Of a DNA stretch of 63,837 bases, positions 1 through 9,207 are shown one piece after another; position 1 is the stretch's first letter; each line of letters opens with the position of its first letter. The stretch comes from a virus. Location of the stretch: positions 1 to 63,837 of IMG/VR virus record IMGVR_UViG_3300032289_001441; one strand, written 5' to 3'. A program made the position numbers and the translations under genes. The notes under the pieces are model-generated. The model was given only the letters and a program-made list of their open reading frames with translations, had not been told where the DNA came from and did not search any database.

Positions 1-317
1 CCCTCCCTAAACTGAGCCCGCGAGCCTTCAAGCCGGATGTCGAAGACGAGCGAAGCAAAGACGGTGCATTCTTCGCATGGATTAGTTTGCGATACGACAA
101 TAGAGAATCTCGGACGAGCCTGACTGCCCAAGCCCCAACCAAACAAATACTTGTACGGCCGGTAAGTGTGGGGGCCGCTTGTGCAAGTGCCGAGATTCTG
201 CAAATCCACGCTATTCCAATCACTTGTCAGCCCACCGTAGCTGACTGGCCCAATCGTTGCCAAGCTGCACGTCGGCCGCTCGTGACACCAATATGTCCCG
301 CAACAAGGGCAGGCCAT
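1..317 (-). CDS. Cysteine-rich tail/adhesin protein, N-terminal part (partial at left edge)
   Basis: An ATG at 317 lies one base after the stop of the upstream gene (TAA-A-ATG), with GGAG eight bases before it. The frame is open to base 1 (105 codons). The N-terminus begins MACPCCGTYWCHERP and is rich in Cys. If the window is circular, the next codon (bases 2, 1 and 63837) leads in frame into the Ig-like adhesin at the right end, giving a product of about 917 residues. No family is recognised for this stretch alone. Position among tail genes suggests a virion protein. Confidence 0.6.
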   Translation of the reverse strand, partial: MACPCCGTYWCHERPTCSLATIGPVSYGGLTSDWNSVDLQNLGTCTSGPHTYRPYKYLFGWGLGSQARPRFSIVVSQTNPCEECTVFASLVFDIRLEGSRAQFRE

Positions 318-318
318 T

Positions 319-1092
319 TTAAATCTCCAAGGAAATGTAGGTGGCGGTGTGCGTGCCGATCATAATCGTTGCAGTCTGCGTCGTGCCCGCTGTCACGATC
401 GTTGCGGTCTGCGTGGCTGCGAGCGTGACTATCGTAGCCGTCTGGCTGTTTCCGCTCGCTTTGAATGTTAGCGTCTGGGGAGCGCTGGCCGTCTTTATCT
501 TCATGGTGGTGGTTGTGACATTGATTGAGCAGTTAGACGTATTCAGCGAGGCGCTGACACTTGCAATCACATCTACGTCGGACGCAGAAGGAACGTATGT
601 GATCGTCCTGTCTGCGCCTGCGCTGGCGTAAGTCAGCGTCTGCGTGTCTGCTGACGAAAGGAATGTGATGGTCTGTGTTGGCGCGCTTCCGATGAAAGTA
701 ATCGTCTGCGTAGCAGTCGAAAAGACCGCAGTTTTCGACGACATCTGGAATGATACGAGATACCACTGGGTGCCGTCTTTGGCGACGTTTACGATGCGAG
801 TCGTGGTCGTGCCCTTCGGCGCGGGCAGGCTGACAATCTTGTTGAGGACGCTGACAGTATTCGGCGAGGTCGTGACGCCGTAGAAGGTTACGGTCTTGAG
901 CGTATCGACGGGCCACTCGCCGGCAGCGGTGCAGACGCGAAAGACCTTCGGCGAAAAACTGGAACCGCCGTCCTCCAGCGCTGTCGGAATCCGGCTCACC
1001 GGCCCGCCGAAGGGGATGGAGTCCACCTTCGCGATCGTGCTTTTAAGCTTCTCGCGAAGACTCTCGCCGATGAGGTACTTGCCGTCAGCCAT
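319..1092 (-). CDS. Beta-rich virion protein with TQTITF-like repeats
   Basis: The 257-residue protein starts at the ATG of a TAATG overlap with the preceding tail gene; an upstream in-frame ATG at 1104 lies inside that gene and is less likely. The C-terminal two thirds carry many short repeats of the type TQTITF, TQTLTY and TQTATI, spaced about 8 to 15 residues apart, which suggests a repetitive beta structure as in fibres. It sits downstream of the tape measure, so a distal tail or fibre role is likely. No family is recognised. Confidence 0.7.
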   Translation of the reverse strand: MADGKYLIGESLREKLKSTIAKVDSIPFGGPVSRIPTALEDGGSSFSPKVFRVCTAAGEWPVDTLKTVTFYGVTTSPNTVSVLNKIVSLPAPKGTTTTRIVNVAKDGTQWYLVSFQMSSKTAVFSTATQTITFIGSAPTQTITFLSSADTQTLTYASAGADRTITYVPSASDVDVIASVSASLNTSNCSINVTTTTMKIKTASAPQTLTFKASGNSQTATIVTLAATQTATIVTAGTTQTATIMIGTHTATYISLEI

Positions 1093-2186
1093 TAGGAAAA
1101 CCACCGGATGCCGAAGTTGGCGAAGTTAGTGCCGAAAGCCATTTCGGGCTGGATGCAGATGCGGTTGATGAGAACTTTTTGACTGGCCGGGTACGCGCGA
1201 GTGTTTCGCGGCGTCCCGTCGTCGTTGAGCGCAACTGGCTGGGCGGACGGCCTCTGCGTCCATCCGCCTTGGGTTGCGGGAACTGTAACCATCGCCCTCG
1301 TCCTTTTGGTTTGAGTCCCAAAAGCGTAGGTTTGTGGAGTTCCGGCACTGTTGAGTTGCACTTTTCCGGTGTCGTCGTGCTGAAGCGTCAGCGCTTCAAC
1401 ATCAACTTCATTCGGAGATGACAGGCCGTAGTTGATGATATTAAACCCCGTCTGCGGCACCGCCATGTCCCAGCCAATCGCCTGAAACCCATCTCGCGTG
1501 ATCGTCCAGTGAGCCCGCACTGCGAACCCGAATGTGACCTTGAATCCGCGAAACGTCGTGTTTCCGAACTGCTCCACGACTGGCTGCGACGATATGCTTT
1601 GAAGCATACAGCAGTGAATGCCGACGCTCAGATTTGAGAACGTGAAGATGTCGCTGTTTATATACCCACAGTAGGCCAGGAGCTGACTCATGTCTGAATA
1701 CGAATACTGGTCGATATTGATGTTAACGACCGGCTCGAGGCGAGTCACTCCGTCAACGAGATCGCCTACGGGGTTGACCGCCGGAATCCACGACCCCGAC
1801 ACACCGCCCGACACAGGCGAGCCGCCCCACGCCGCGATCTCAGTCAGCGACGTTGTCATTGAGTAGAGGGCAGGCCGCTGGGCAGGCGGCTGCGAGCCTG
1901 GGTCTACGTTGCCTATGCCGGCGCTGGTGCGATACTGCGCCGTGACGATCCGCACCATCCGGCTCTCGCCGTCGGCTTTGACATCCAGGCTGACGCACGG
2001 GATCGGATTGGCCGAGCCGAGCGGGTCGCCGATGTTAACGCCGACTACGTCGGAGATAATGAACGACTCGTTTGGCGAGTTGAGCAGAATCTTCCACGTC
2101 CGCGTGGCCTGATCAGCGAGCGAACCGCCATCGGAGCTGCGGCTGAAAGACTTCCCCTGCGCGAGTTCGGAGACGAGCTTCGGCAT
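1092..2186 (-). CDS. Tail protein downstream of tape measure
   Basis: A 364-residue protein is joined to the genes on both sides by one-base TAATG overlaps, as expected for a translationally coupled tail operon. It has no transmembrane segment or clear catalytic motif and is rich in Ser, Thr, Gly and aromatic residues. Position directly after the tape measure is where distal-tail or baseplate hub proteins are encoded in siphoviruses. That role is inferred from order only. Confidence 0.7.
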   Translation of the reverse strand: MPKLVSELAQGKSFSRSSDGGSLADQATRTWKILLNSPNESFIISDVVGVNIGDPLGSANPIPCVSLDVKADGESRMVRIVTAQYRTSAGIGNVDPGSQPPAQRPALYSMTTSLTEIAAWGGSPVSGGVSGSWIPAVNPVGDLVDGVTRLEPVVNINIDQYSYSDMSQLLAYCGYINSDIFTFSNLSVGIHCCMLQSISSQPVVEQFGNTTFRGFKVTFGFAVRAHWTITRDGFQAIGWDMAVPQTGFNIINYGLSSPNEVDVEALTLQHDDTGKVQLNSAGTPQTYAFGTQTKRTRAMVTVPATQGGWTQRPSAQPVALNDDGTPRNTRAYPASQKVLINRICIQPEMAFGTNFANFGIRWFS

Positions 2187-5100
2187 TAGAGGAGGACTCC
2201 TGGGTTGTTGGCCTTGAGGTCGTTCCTGATTTCCTCAAGGTAGCCAGACTGCTTCCGCAACTCCGCCAAGTTCACGTCCTTCGCCGAATCGTCGCCTCTG
2301 ATGAGGCGGGTGAGTTCGCTGGCACCCTGACTCGTCGACACGTCGGAGACGTTCAGGGCGGCGCGGGATGGGCCTTGGAGGATTGCGTTCTGCCGCTCGT
2401 CTTGGAAGCCCTTGAGCATCGGGGCTACGGATTCCATCTGGTTCCGCATGGCTTGGCGGAGGAACTTGGTGGGGTCTTCGCCCTTGCCTCGCATTTCGGC
2501 TGCGCGGGCGTTGATGTCGGCCCCTGCGCCTTCGGCGAATTCCTTCTGGAATCGTTCGCGGTCGGTCATGCCCAGGTCGCGACCGCGGAGGGCGCGGTCG
2601 CGTTGGCTGCGGGTGTATTGCTCGTCGTCGATGGACTTGCGTTCGTCGCGAGTGCCGGCGTCGATGGCTGCCTCGTTCTCGCCGCGCATCCTGCGGTTCT
2701 CTCCCTGAATCCGTTTTCTCTCATCTATCTCCAAGTCTGTGAGTCCGCCCGTCGCCTCCTTCTCGGCCAGATCAGCCAAACGCTTGTCATTAGCCGCGAT
2801 TGCTTTGTTGTTCGCCGCGACGGCTGGGTCTCTCTCGATTTCCTTCCGCTTGTTGTCCAGATTGTCTTGTAGCTCCTGGGCACGCTGGCGGTCGCTGCGG
2901 AGCCGTGCATCGGCCTCGTCTCGCTCTCGGCGAGTCTTTTCGTTGGGGTTATTGATGTACCGCTGCTGTGCTTCGTTTGCCTGCCGCTCGCTGTCGGCCA
3001 TGATCTGGTTCGCCGCATCAATGCTGCGTTTGAACGTCGGGTCTTCGGCGGCTCGCTGACGACCCTTCTCAAGCTCCTTCTCGCGAGCCAAGATGCCGTT
3101 GTTGATGGCGTCAAGCTGCTTCCGCTCGGCGTCAGTCAACTGCCTCGCCATCATCTCTCGCTGCCGAAGCAGTTCGATCTCTCGCTTCGTCGCCGCGTCA
3201 AGTTCCGCGTTCTCGGCCTGATTGAGACCGCCGCCGATCCTGCTCTTTGCCTCAAGGTCTTGGCGGCGTTGAGTGATTGCCTCAAGTTCGCCGTTGATCG
3301 CCGCCATCTGCGGGTTCTGCTGAATCTCGCGACGGCGATTGTCCAAGTTGGCCTGGGCGTTTCCGAGCAATGCCCGGTCGTTGATCAGTCGCTGCTCGGC
3401 TGCATCCCTTGCCTCGCGGCCGCCAGCCCGCAGCGGGTTCTCCTCGAACGCTCGCTGTGCCGCATCCGCACCCTGCTCGGATCGCTGCAACGCCGAATCG
3501 CCGACCTTGCGAATGCGGGTAAGCGCGGCCTCGATGCCGGCGGCGGCCTCGGCGAGGGCTGCGGCGGCCTCGGAGGCTTTCTGGGAAAGCTCAAGGCTAG
3601 CTCCAGCGGCTCTGCTTGCTGCCTCTGCGGCCCTCAGGTCTGCTTCGGCCTTTTTGACGGCTGCGTCGGCGGCCGCTGTGTCGCCGCCTGCATCCCTGAC
3701 TTTTTGCAGCTCTGCCCTGGCGTCCCTGAGTTGCTGCTGCCGGTCGCCGACGCTGGCTGCGCTCTGCTCAACCCTCCGGCGAGCCACAAGCTCTGCATCG
3801 GCCGCAGCGCGGCCTCTCGCGATCAGGCCCGCTCGTTCGTTCCTAAACCGCTCGTTACCCTCCAGCGAAGCCGTAGCTTGGGTGAGGCGTTCCCCACCCA
3901 TCGACCGGCCGAGGCGCAGCTCCCTGGCTCTCGCTTCTGTTTCGGCCTGCTTGATGCGAACGGCGGCAACTTGCTGCTCGGCCTCTTTGACGATCGCCTC
4001 GCGCTGGGCTGGGTCTTCGATTTCCGTTGACATCTCTACAGCGCGGGCAAGTTTTGCGTCGGCGCTAGACAATTCAGCCGCCAGAGAATCAAGTTGCCTT
4101 TGGAATTCAGCGGCCCCAGGGACGCCGCGTTCGATCGCCTTTGCAACGTCCTCCTGGGCGGTTCGTATCGACCGCGCCGCGTCTTCAGACGCCACCGCCA
4201 CATTGATAGCAAGCGAGTCAATGGCTTTCTGGAAGGGCGCTTCCAGTTGCTCGAGGAGAGACTGGAGGCGTGCAATTGTTTCTGATGCCGTCGCGGCCGG
4301 CGCTGTCTGAATGCCAAGGAACGAATCTTGGGACGCCGGCCGAAGGCCGGCAATCATTCTCTCTATCGCATCCCTTTGGGATACAAGGGAGTCTCCTGCG
4401 CTTTCCGAAATCCTCCTTGCCCTGCCCTCTCTTTCCTGCTGCGTAAGCTCCCGTCCTCCTGGGCCGCTCCTGTTTGTAATGTTTCGCAGCGCCTCGTCGA
4501 AAAGAACCCTGCGAACGTCGGCTGGCGACTCGATTGGGCCAGTGCCCATCGGCCTTGACGCGACCGAGCTTCCAAGGAACCGTCGCGTTCTCTCCAGAAT
4601 CCCGCCAAAGCCCTGAGTTCCGAACTCGGCTCCAGGCAACTCAACGGGCCTGTTGCCGGCTGCCGTGCGGGCTCTCTTCTCTGCGGCGTCCGATTCTCGA
4701 ATGCTCTTCTGAAGCACCACAGAACGACCTGGGTCGGTCTCGGCTTCGAGTTGCTTCTGTAGTTTGTTTCTGTCAGCCCGCCCCCGTTGAATTTCTGGGT
4801 CTAGGTCGGCGATCCTGTTCTCTCTGACTTCTCGTTGCTTATTCCTAATGTTGGCAATCTCTCTACCGAAAGCCGCGCCGCCGTCAGCACCGGCAGAGCG
4901 AGTGCCTCGTGAAATAGAATCGCCAAGCGAAAGGAATGCTTGAGCAAGCTCCTCGACAAGCCCTTTCTGGCGGGCGAGGGCTTCATTGAGCGCCTTGGTT
5001 TGGTCTTCTGCTGAACGTCCGTTGTTTGCAAACTTGACTATGCCGACGGCAACCTGACCAGCCAAGACTGCACCAAGGCCGATGAATAACCCCGTCGTGC

Positions 5101-7345
5101 CGCCCAGCACGAATGCCAACTGCGTCACGTTGTTGCTGACAGCTCGCAACTTCTGGTCGATGCCGCCAGTTGAAGACATGAAGTCGTCGATGGCGAATGC
5201 GGCTTGATTGGCGGCGAGTGACAGATTGTCGAAACCGCCTCGTCCAACGTCGCCGGCACGCTGCATATCGCGACGGATGCGGCTGACGCTGCCGCCTCCG
5301 GCTTGAGACGTGGCATTCACAGCAGCGGCCCGCAAACGATCAATCCGCTGCCTTGTGGCTGGCTCATCACGAGTTCCAGCCGCCATTGCTTCTGCGATTG
5401 CGTTTCGCAGCGCATTAAATGCAGCCACCGCTGGGCCGCGCGCCGCCGCCTGCGTCCTTCCAAGAGCACCCTGCAAGGACGTTAACGCCGCAACTTCCCC
5501 TTGAAGGGCACGCTGATCAAGGCCCAGCCTGATTCCAGTGACTCCTTCGCCACCAAACGACGTAGCGAATTTCATCGCCGCCGACGCCCGCGAGGCATCC
5601 TGCGTCAGGAGAGTGAGACTGCGCCTCGCCGCCTCAATTTCGGCTGGAAGTGCGGCGGGAGCAGTCGACAGCCGCATGAAAGCCGCCTCGGCCTCGCGGA
5701 TGGCCGGTACGAACCTAGTCCGCAGGCCATCAGGCATGGTGTCGATCTGGCTTTTGAGCGACGTTATGCTGCCCTGAAGAACGGCGAGTTGGCGGCGCGG
5801 AGCCTCAATGTCCTGGCCCACCGCCGACGCGGCGGCTCGCCTTAGATTGTCTTCGTAATACCCAGCCCCGATGGGGGTTGAGCGCCCCTCGTTCGCCATT
5901 AAATCCGACTCGCCCTGATCCACTCGCAGGAAGCGCGATGCAGCCTCCGCGCGGAGCTGGGCGTCGGCCAACGCTTCTGTCCTCTGGCGGGCGTCCTCAA
6001 GCTGCTGGAGGTAGGCGCGGATGTCTTGCGAGCGCCCCTCGTTCGCCATCAAGTCTGATTCGCCCTGATCCACTTGCAGGAAGCGAGATGCTGCCTCCGC
6101 GCGGCGCTGGGCATCGGTCAGAGCCTCCGTCCTCAGACGAGCGTCTTCAAGCTGCTGAAGGTAGGCGCGGATGTCTTGCGAGCGCCCCTCGTTCGCCAAC
6201 AAGTTCGACTCGCCCTGATCGACTTGCAAGAACCGTGACGCCGCCTGCGCGCGGCGCTGGGCTTCGGCTAACGCCTCTGTCCTCAGACGAGCGTCCTCAA
6301 GCTGCTGGAGGTAGGCGCGGATGTCTTGCGAGCGCCCCTCGTTCGCCATCAAGTTCGACTCGCCCTGATCGACTTGCAAGAACCGTGACGCCGCCTGCGC
6401 GCGGCGCTGGGCGTCTGCCAAGGCTTCCGTCCTCTGGCGTGCATCCTCAAGCTGTTGCAGGTAGGCGCGGATGTCTTGCGAGCTGCCTTCGTTCGCAGAC
6501 TCTGCGGACAAGCGAACTCGCCGTTCGATCTCGTCGTTGAGACGCCGCTGAACGGCTAGCTGTGTCTCGTATGCCGATGTCGCTGCGGCAACATTTCCGT
6601 TGACGAGGAGCTTTTCGTTCTCAAGGGCCGCTGCCAATCGCTCTGTCTCTCTGGCGGCGGCAGCCTGTTGCTGCACCAACCCAGCAATGCCAGCCGACGC
6701 CATCGCCGCAGGTGCCATCTGAGCCGCTTCAGACTGGACGCTCGCAGATCGACGCATTTCAGCGGCCAGTTCGGGTCTCTGAAAGCGAAGCTCCTGCCCC
6801 GTCGCAAGGCCAGAGACCATCGCGCCCGCTTCTTTCATGCGGGACATTGCAGCGGTCGTAACCTCAACTTGACGAGCAACTCGCGAGAATTGATCGACAG
6901 ACGCAGTGCCTGTGCGGTTTATCGTATCGGCGAGCTTCTCGACCGATGCCTGGGCGCTTACTAGCGCCGGGTTGAACTCGCCTTGAACAGCCAGCGACAA
7001 CCGCCCGAACGATTTTGCCGACTCTGACAGAGGCTTATTGATCTGCTCCGAAGCAGAATACAAAGCCTGCATTCGCGTGACGGCAGACTGTAAGTCTGGG
7101 CCTTGAAAGCCCTTGAACTGGAGCTTCCTCGTCGAGATCGCCGCCAGCGCCCGCTCAAGCTTCTGCGCATCGGTGTATATACCCCGAAGCGAAGAAGACG
7201 AGCTAGCCTGGGCGCTTGACAGCGATCCCTGCATACTGCTCGCGAACTTCTGAACGTCTTTCGCGGCAGCGTTGAGCTTGCTCTGAAAGTCGGCCGTGTT
7301 CGCGGAGACGACTGCGCTGATTTTGCCGAGGTAGCCGTTTGCCAT
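2186..7345 (-). CDS. Tape measure protein
   Basis: At 1,719 residues this is the longest gene of the tail operon and follows the G/T chaperone genes, as in lambda-like tails. The N-terminus (GKISAVVSANTADFQSKL) resembles the start of many tape measure proteins. Most of the protein is Ala/Arg/Gln/Glu-rich and predicted helical or coiled coil. Four tandem 50-residue repeats (SQDIRAYLQQLEDAR...) occupy roughly residues 288-488. A glycine-rich hydrophobic stretch near residues 740-770 could be a membrane segment used in DNA entry. The ATG at 7345 follows an AAGGA site. The protein sets tail length and is a scaffold for tail tube assembly. Confidence 0.95.
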   Translation of the reverse strand: MANGYLGKISAVVSANTADFQSKLNAAAKDVQKFASSMQGSLSSAQASSSSSLRGIYTDAQKLERALAAISTRKLQFKGFQGPDLQSAVTRMQALYSASEQINKPLSESAKSFGRLSLAVQGEFNPALVSAQASVEKLADTINRTGTASVDQFSRVARQVEVTTAAMSRMKEAGAMVSGLATGQELRFQRPELAAEMRRSASVQSEAAQMAPAAMASAGIAGLVQQQAAAARETERLAAALENEKLLVNGNVAAATSAYETQLAVQRRLNDEIERRVRLSAESANEGSSQDIRAYLQQLEDARQRTEALADAQRRAQAASRFLQVDQGESNLMANEGRSQDIRAYLQQLEDARLRTEALAEAQRRAQAASRFLQVDQGESNLLANEGRSQDIRAYLQQLEDARLRTEALTDAQRRAEAASRFLQVDQGESDLMANEGRSQDIRAYLQQLEDARQRTEALADAQLRAEAASRFLRVDQGESDLMANEGRSTPIGAGYYEDNLRRAAASAVGQDIEAPRRQLAVLQGSITSLKSQIDTMPDGLRTRFVPAIREAEAAFMRLSTAPAALPAEIEAARRSLTLLTQDASRASAAMKFATSFGGEGVTGIRLGLDQRALQGEVAALTSLQGALGRTQAAARGPAVAAFNALRNAIAEAMAAGTRDEPATRQRIDRLRAAAVNATSQAGGGSVSRIRRDMQRAGDVGRGGFDNLSLAANQAAFAIDDFMSSTGGIDQKLRAVSNNVTQLAFVLGGTTGLFIGLGAVLAGQVAVGIVKFANNGRSAEDQTKALNEALARQKGLVEELAQAFLSLGDSISRGTRSAGADGGAAFGREIANIRNKQREVRENRIADLDPEIQRGRADRNKLQKQLEAETDPGRSVVLQKSIRESDAAEKRARTAAGNRPVELPGAEFGTQGFGGILERTRRFLGSSVASRPMGTGPIESPADVRRVLFDEALRNITNRSGPGGRELTQQEREGRARRISESAGDSLVSQRDAIERMIAGLRPASQDSFLGIQTAPAATASETIARLQSLLEQLEAPFQKAIDSLAINVAVASEDAARSIRTAQEDVAKAIERGVPGAAEFQRQLDSLAAELSSADAKLARAVEMSTEIEDPAQREAIVKEAEQQVAAVRIKQAETEARARELRLGRSMGGERLTQATASLEGNERFRNERAGLIARGRAAADAELVARRRVEQSAASVGDRQQQLRDARAELQKVRDAGGDTAAADAAVKKAEADLRAAEAASRAAGASLELSQKASEAAAALAEAAAGIEAALTRIRKVGDSALQRSEQGADAAQRAFEENPLRAGGREARDAAEQRLINDRALLGNAQANLDNRRREIQQNPQMAAINGELEAITQRRQDLEAKSRIGGGLNQAENAELDAATKREIELLRQREMMARQLTDAERKQLDAINNGILAREKELEKGRQRAAEDPTFKRSIDAANQIMADSERQANEAQQRYINNPNEKTRRERDEADARLRSDRQRAQELQDNLDNKRKEIERDPAVAANNKAIAANDKRLADLAEKEATGGLTDLEIDERKRIQGENRRMRGENEAAIDAGTRDERKSIDDEQYTRSQRDRALRGRDLGMTDRERFQKEFAEGAGADINARAAEMRGKGEDPTKFLRQAMRNQMESVAPMLKGFQDERQNAILQGPSRAALNVSDVSTSQGASELTRLIRGDDSAKDVNLAELRKQSGYLEEIRNDLKANNPGVLL
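5880..6479 (-). repeat. Four tandem 150-bp repeats inside the tape measure gene
   Basis: Units begin at 5880, 6030, 6180 and 6330 with GAGCGCCCCTCGTTCGCC; a degenerate fifth start lies at 6480. Each unit encodes 50 residues in frame. The units differ by scattered substitutions, so they are older than a recent slippage event or have been partly homogenised. Confidence 0.95.
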
Positions 7346-7349
7346 CGCT

Positions 7350-7673
7350 TCATCCTTGAATTGGCGTGTTCAACTTCATCAGCTCGGCCATCAACTGTTG
7401 CTGCGATTGCTCTGGCTTGACAACAGTCGGGATGAAAGCGGCCTCGTCTGGAATATCGTTCTTCTTGTAGTGCCCAGACGATGCCATGATCACCCTGCAC
7501 AGTCTCGCCGTCTGGCCCCAGGGGTCAGGCAGCGGCCACCGCTGATCAAATGCGTACCACTCGGCGATCTCCTTGCTGTCAACCTCCTGCAACAGCCTCT
7601 TGACGCTCATCCCCAGAGTTGCGGCTAGGCGGAAGTAGAAACGTCGCTCTGGCCGAGCGGCGAATCTTCCCCC
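7350..7673 (-). CDS. Tail assembly chaperone, T-like part of a G-T frameshift fusion
   Basis: The frame is open from the G-run at 7669-7673 to the stop at 7350 and encodes a region like the T domain of tail chaperones (RFYFRLAATLGMSVKRLL followed by an EWYAFDQRW segment). Homologous regions in many phages match this alignment from upstream of the internal ATG at 7610, which lacks a convincing ribosome site. It lies in the -1 frame relative to the G gene just upstream. It is therefore probably made only as a G-T fusion that chaperones the tape measure during tail assembly. The exact slip point is not proven. Confidence 0.75.
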   Translation of the reverse strand, partial: GGRFAARPERRFYFRLAATLGMSVKRLLQEVDSKEIAEWYAFDQRWPLPDPWGQTARLCRVIMASSGHYKKNDIPDEAAFIPTVVKPEQSQQQLMAELMKLNTPIQG

Positions 7674-8011
7674 AAGGCATCGACTGCCTCCTGAGTGAAG
7701 GCGTTCAGCTTCCAGCCAGCCTCGAAGAGGCGATTGATCACCACCGACGACTTCTTGCCGAGCACGTCGGCCTCGTCGTCACTGAAGAGCCGCTCGCCAT
7801 CCTCATCGCACAGGGCGAGCAGAAGGAAGCGAATGCGGAACGCCTTCATCTTCTGGTCGGCGTAGGACTCCTCGAAACGATCGCGGTCGGTGCCGGTGAG
7901 GACACGAAGAAACACGTCGCCCTTCCACTCAGGAACGGCGAACTTTTCCTTGCGAACGTCATCGACCGCCAGGATGCTTTTACGATCAAGTGCCATTTCA
8001 ATCTGCTCCAA
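7625..8011 (-). CDS. Tail assembly chaperone, G-like
   Basis: This 128-residue acidic protein lies between the tail tube genes and the tape measure and overlaps the T-like frame by about 50 bases. Its length, position and composition match the G chaperone of lambda-like phages. It would bind the tape measure and, as a G-T fusion, recruit tail tube subunits. The last 15 codons after the G-run differ from the frameshifted product. Confidence 0.8.
   Translation of the reverse strand: MEQIEMALDRKSILAVDDVRKEKFAVPEWKGDVFLRVLTGTDRDRFEESYADQKMKAFRIRFLLLALCDEDGERLFSDDEADVLGKKSSVVINRLFEAGWKLNAFTQEAVDALGEDSPLGQSDVSTSA
7669..7673 (-). other. Candidate -1 ribosomal frameshift site (GGGGG)
   Basis: In the coding strand the G gene reads TTG GGG GAA GAT. 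A one-base backward slip on the GGG codon keeps perfect P-site pairing and moves ribosomes into the open T frame. The site is not a classical XXXYYYZ heptamer, since GAA would re-pair as GGA, so the slip point is inferred from the open frame and from protein similarity just downstream. Confidence 0.5.
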
Positions 8012-8041
8012 AAAAGTTCTTTCGGTGCGGCATCCTGCCGA

Positions 8042-8407
8042 CTAAGTAGCTTGATAATCAGTCATAAGAAAGCGAAGCGAACCCCGCACTATTTCGCCCG
8101 CCTGCGCGGACACAGATGCGGATTCGCAGAGCACGCGGCGGCTGATGCTGTAGCCAACCGAGTTGAACGAGAGAATGCCGACTTGCCTCACGAACACCCA
8201 AGGGTCGGCGTTGCTTGACAGGAAGTCCACAGTTATGGTGCCGCCGGATTGTTCCCCGGTCGGCACCATAAACGTGTATCCCAGGCCGTCCGTGGCGGCG
8301 GTCATGTTCGTGACCTCTGCTGTCGGCATCTCCACAGAGATACCCGTCAGCTTGCCGTTGAAGCCCATGAAGGAGAACGTCGCGCCGTGTGCGGTGGCCC
8401 CGGCCAT
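8042..8407 (-). CDS. Tail tube-like structural protein (copy 2)
   Basis: A 121-residue protein that begins MAGATAHGATFSFMGFNG. It is beta-rich, has no Cys-rich or enzymatic motif and lies just upstream of the chaperone pair, the usual place for the major tail protein. It resembles the next gene in length, in the MAG start and in overall composition, so the two may be diverged paralogues. Confidence 0.65.
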   Translation of the reverse strand: MAGATAHGATFSFMGFNGKLTGISVEMPTAEVTNMTAATDGLGYTFMVPTGEQSGGTITVDFLSSNADPWVFVRQVGILSFNSVGYSISRRVLCESASVSAQAGEIVRGSLRFLMTDYQAT

Positions 8408-8427
8408 GTCGGGTCACCTCCAGGGCG

Positions 8428-8757
8428 TTAGGCCACCCGCCACGTCGCGTTGCCCTTGACGAGGTCGCCAACAGTGCCGCCGACGGACGAGGCCGTGAGG
8501 GTAGCGTTGCCGGTGAAGCTGACGGGGCCGGTGATGCTGATCGCTGCCGACTGCACCGTGATGACGTTCGCGGCGATGTAGTCGCAAGTGATTTCTCGCT
8601 GAACGAACGTCGGGACGTACTCGCGTCGGCTGCCCACGGCCTGACCGAGGTGCGAACCGTCGGCATTGTCGATCGTGTCGTTGACATTGAAGCTCGTGAT
8701 GGTGAGCGTCTGACCGCTGTAGGTCATCGACACGCCCATTGCTGCAATACCGGCCAT
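8428..8757 (-). CDS. Tail tube-like structural protein (copy 1)
   Basis: A 109-residue beta-rich protein begins MAGIAAMGVSMTYSGQ and follows the DUF3168-type connector. It is a candidate tail tube subunit; either it or its neighbour should be the major tail protein. No catalytic residues or membrane segments are seen. The assignment rests on order and composition. Confidence 0.65.
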   Translation of the reverse strand: MAGIAAMGVSMTYSGQTLTITSFNVNDTIDNADGSHLGQAVGSRREYVPTFVQREITCDYIAANVITVQSAAISITGPVSFTGNATLTASSVGGTVGDLVKGNATWRVA

Positions 8758-8781
8758 AGTGCGCCTCCTTGCGCTAAAGTC

Positions 8782-9207
8782 TTATTCAGTGGCCTCAGAC
8801 CACCGAATCTGAAATAGTTGTCGAACCTCGTATGCGGGGGGGAGCTGGGCTCCCACGACTGCCGGGTCTAGATAGTCATCCGTCTCCGACACGAGCCGTA
8901 TATCACTAATTGTACTGCCTGCGAGTGTGCCGGTGCGTCCATCCAAAGCGAGTCGTACCTCATCCGCAAGCTCGCGTGCCGCGTCGTAGTAGAGCGCCCA
9001 GGAAGCGACCTGAAGGTTGACCACAGGCTGATACAGCGGCCCCCCGAGGGTGGGCTCTCGGGTTATGTTGTTCCGCTTGTAGATGCAAAATGGCAGGACG
9101 GCCGTTTTCGGCACGGCGATCGGAAATACCTGAAAGCCGACCAGCCTCGCCACTGCGGGGGTTGTGACCAGCCTCTGAAAAACGTGCTTTTCTGGAGAGA
9201 TGATCAC
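8782..9207 (-). CDS. Tail completion protein, DUF3168-like
   Basis: The 141-residue protein has the family pattern of an N-terminal helix, a PFCIYKR strand, a VNLQVASWALYYDAAREL segment and a helix with ADEVRLAL. DUF3168 proteins (gp17-like) form the tail terminator ring between head connector and tail tube. It overlaps the upstream HK97 gp10-like gene by four bases. Confidence 0.85.
   Translation of the reverse strand: MIISPEKHVFQRLVTTPAVARLVGFQVFPIAVPKTAVLPFCIYKRNNITREPTLGGPLYQPVVNLQVASWALYYDAARELADEVRLALDGRTGTLAGSTISDIRLVSETDDYLDPAVVGAQLPPAYEVRQLFQIRWSEATE

Noticed and set aside
3260-4310. Plus-strand frames opposite the tape measure, some Ala/Ser-rich
   Set aside because: They are shadows of Ala/Arg-rich codons on the other strand.
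7350-7610. Independent T gene starting at ATG 7610
   Set aside because: No ribosome site is seen, and the family similarity extends upstream of this ATG in the -1 frame of the G gene.
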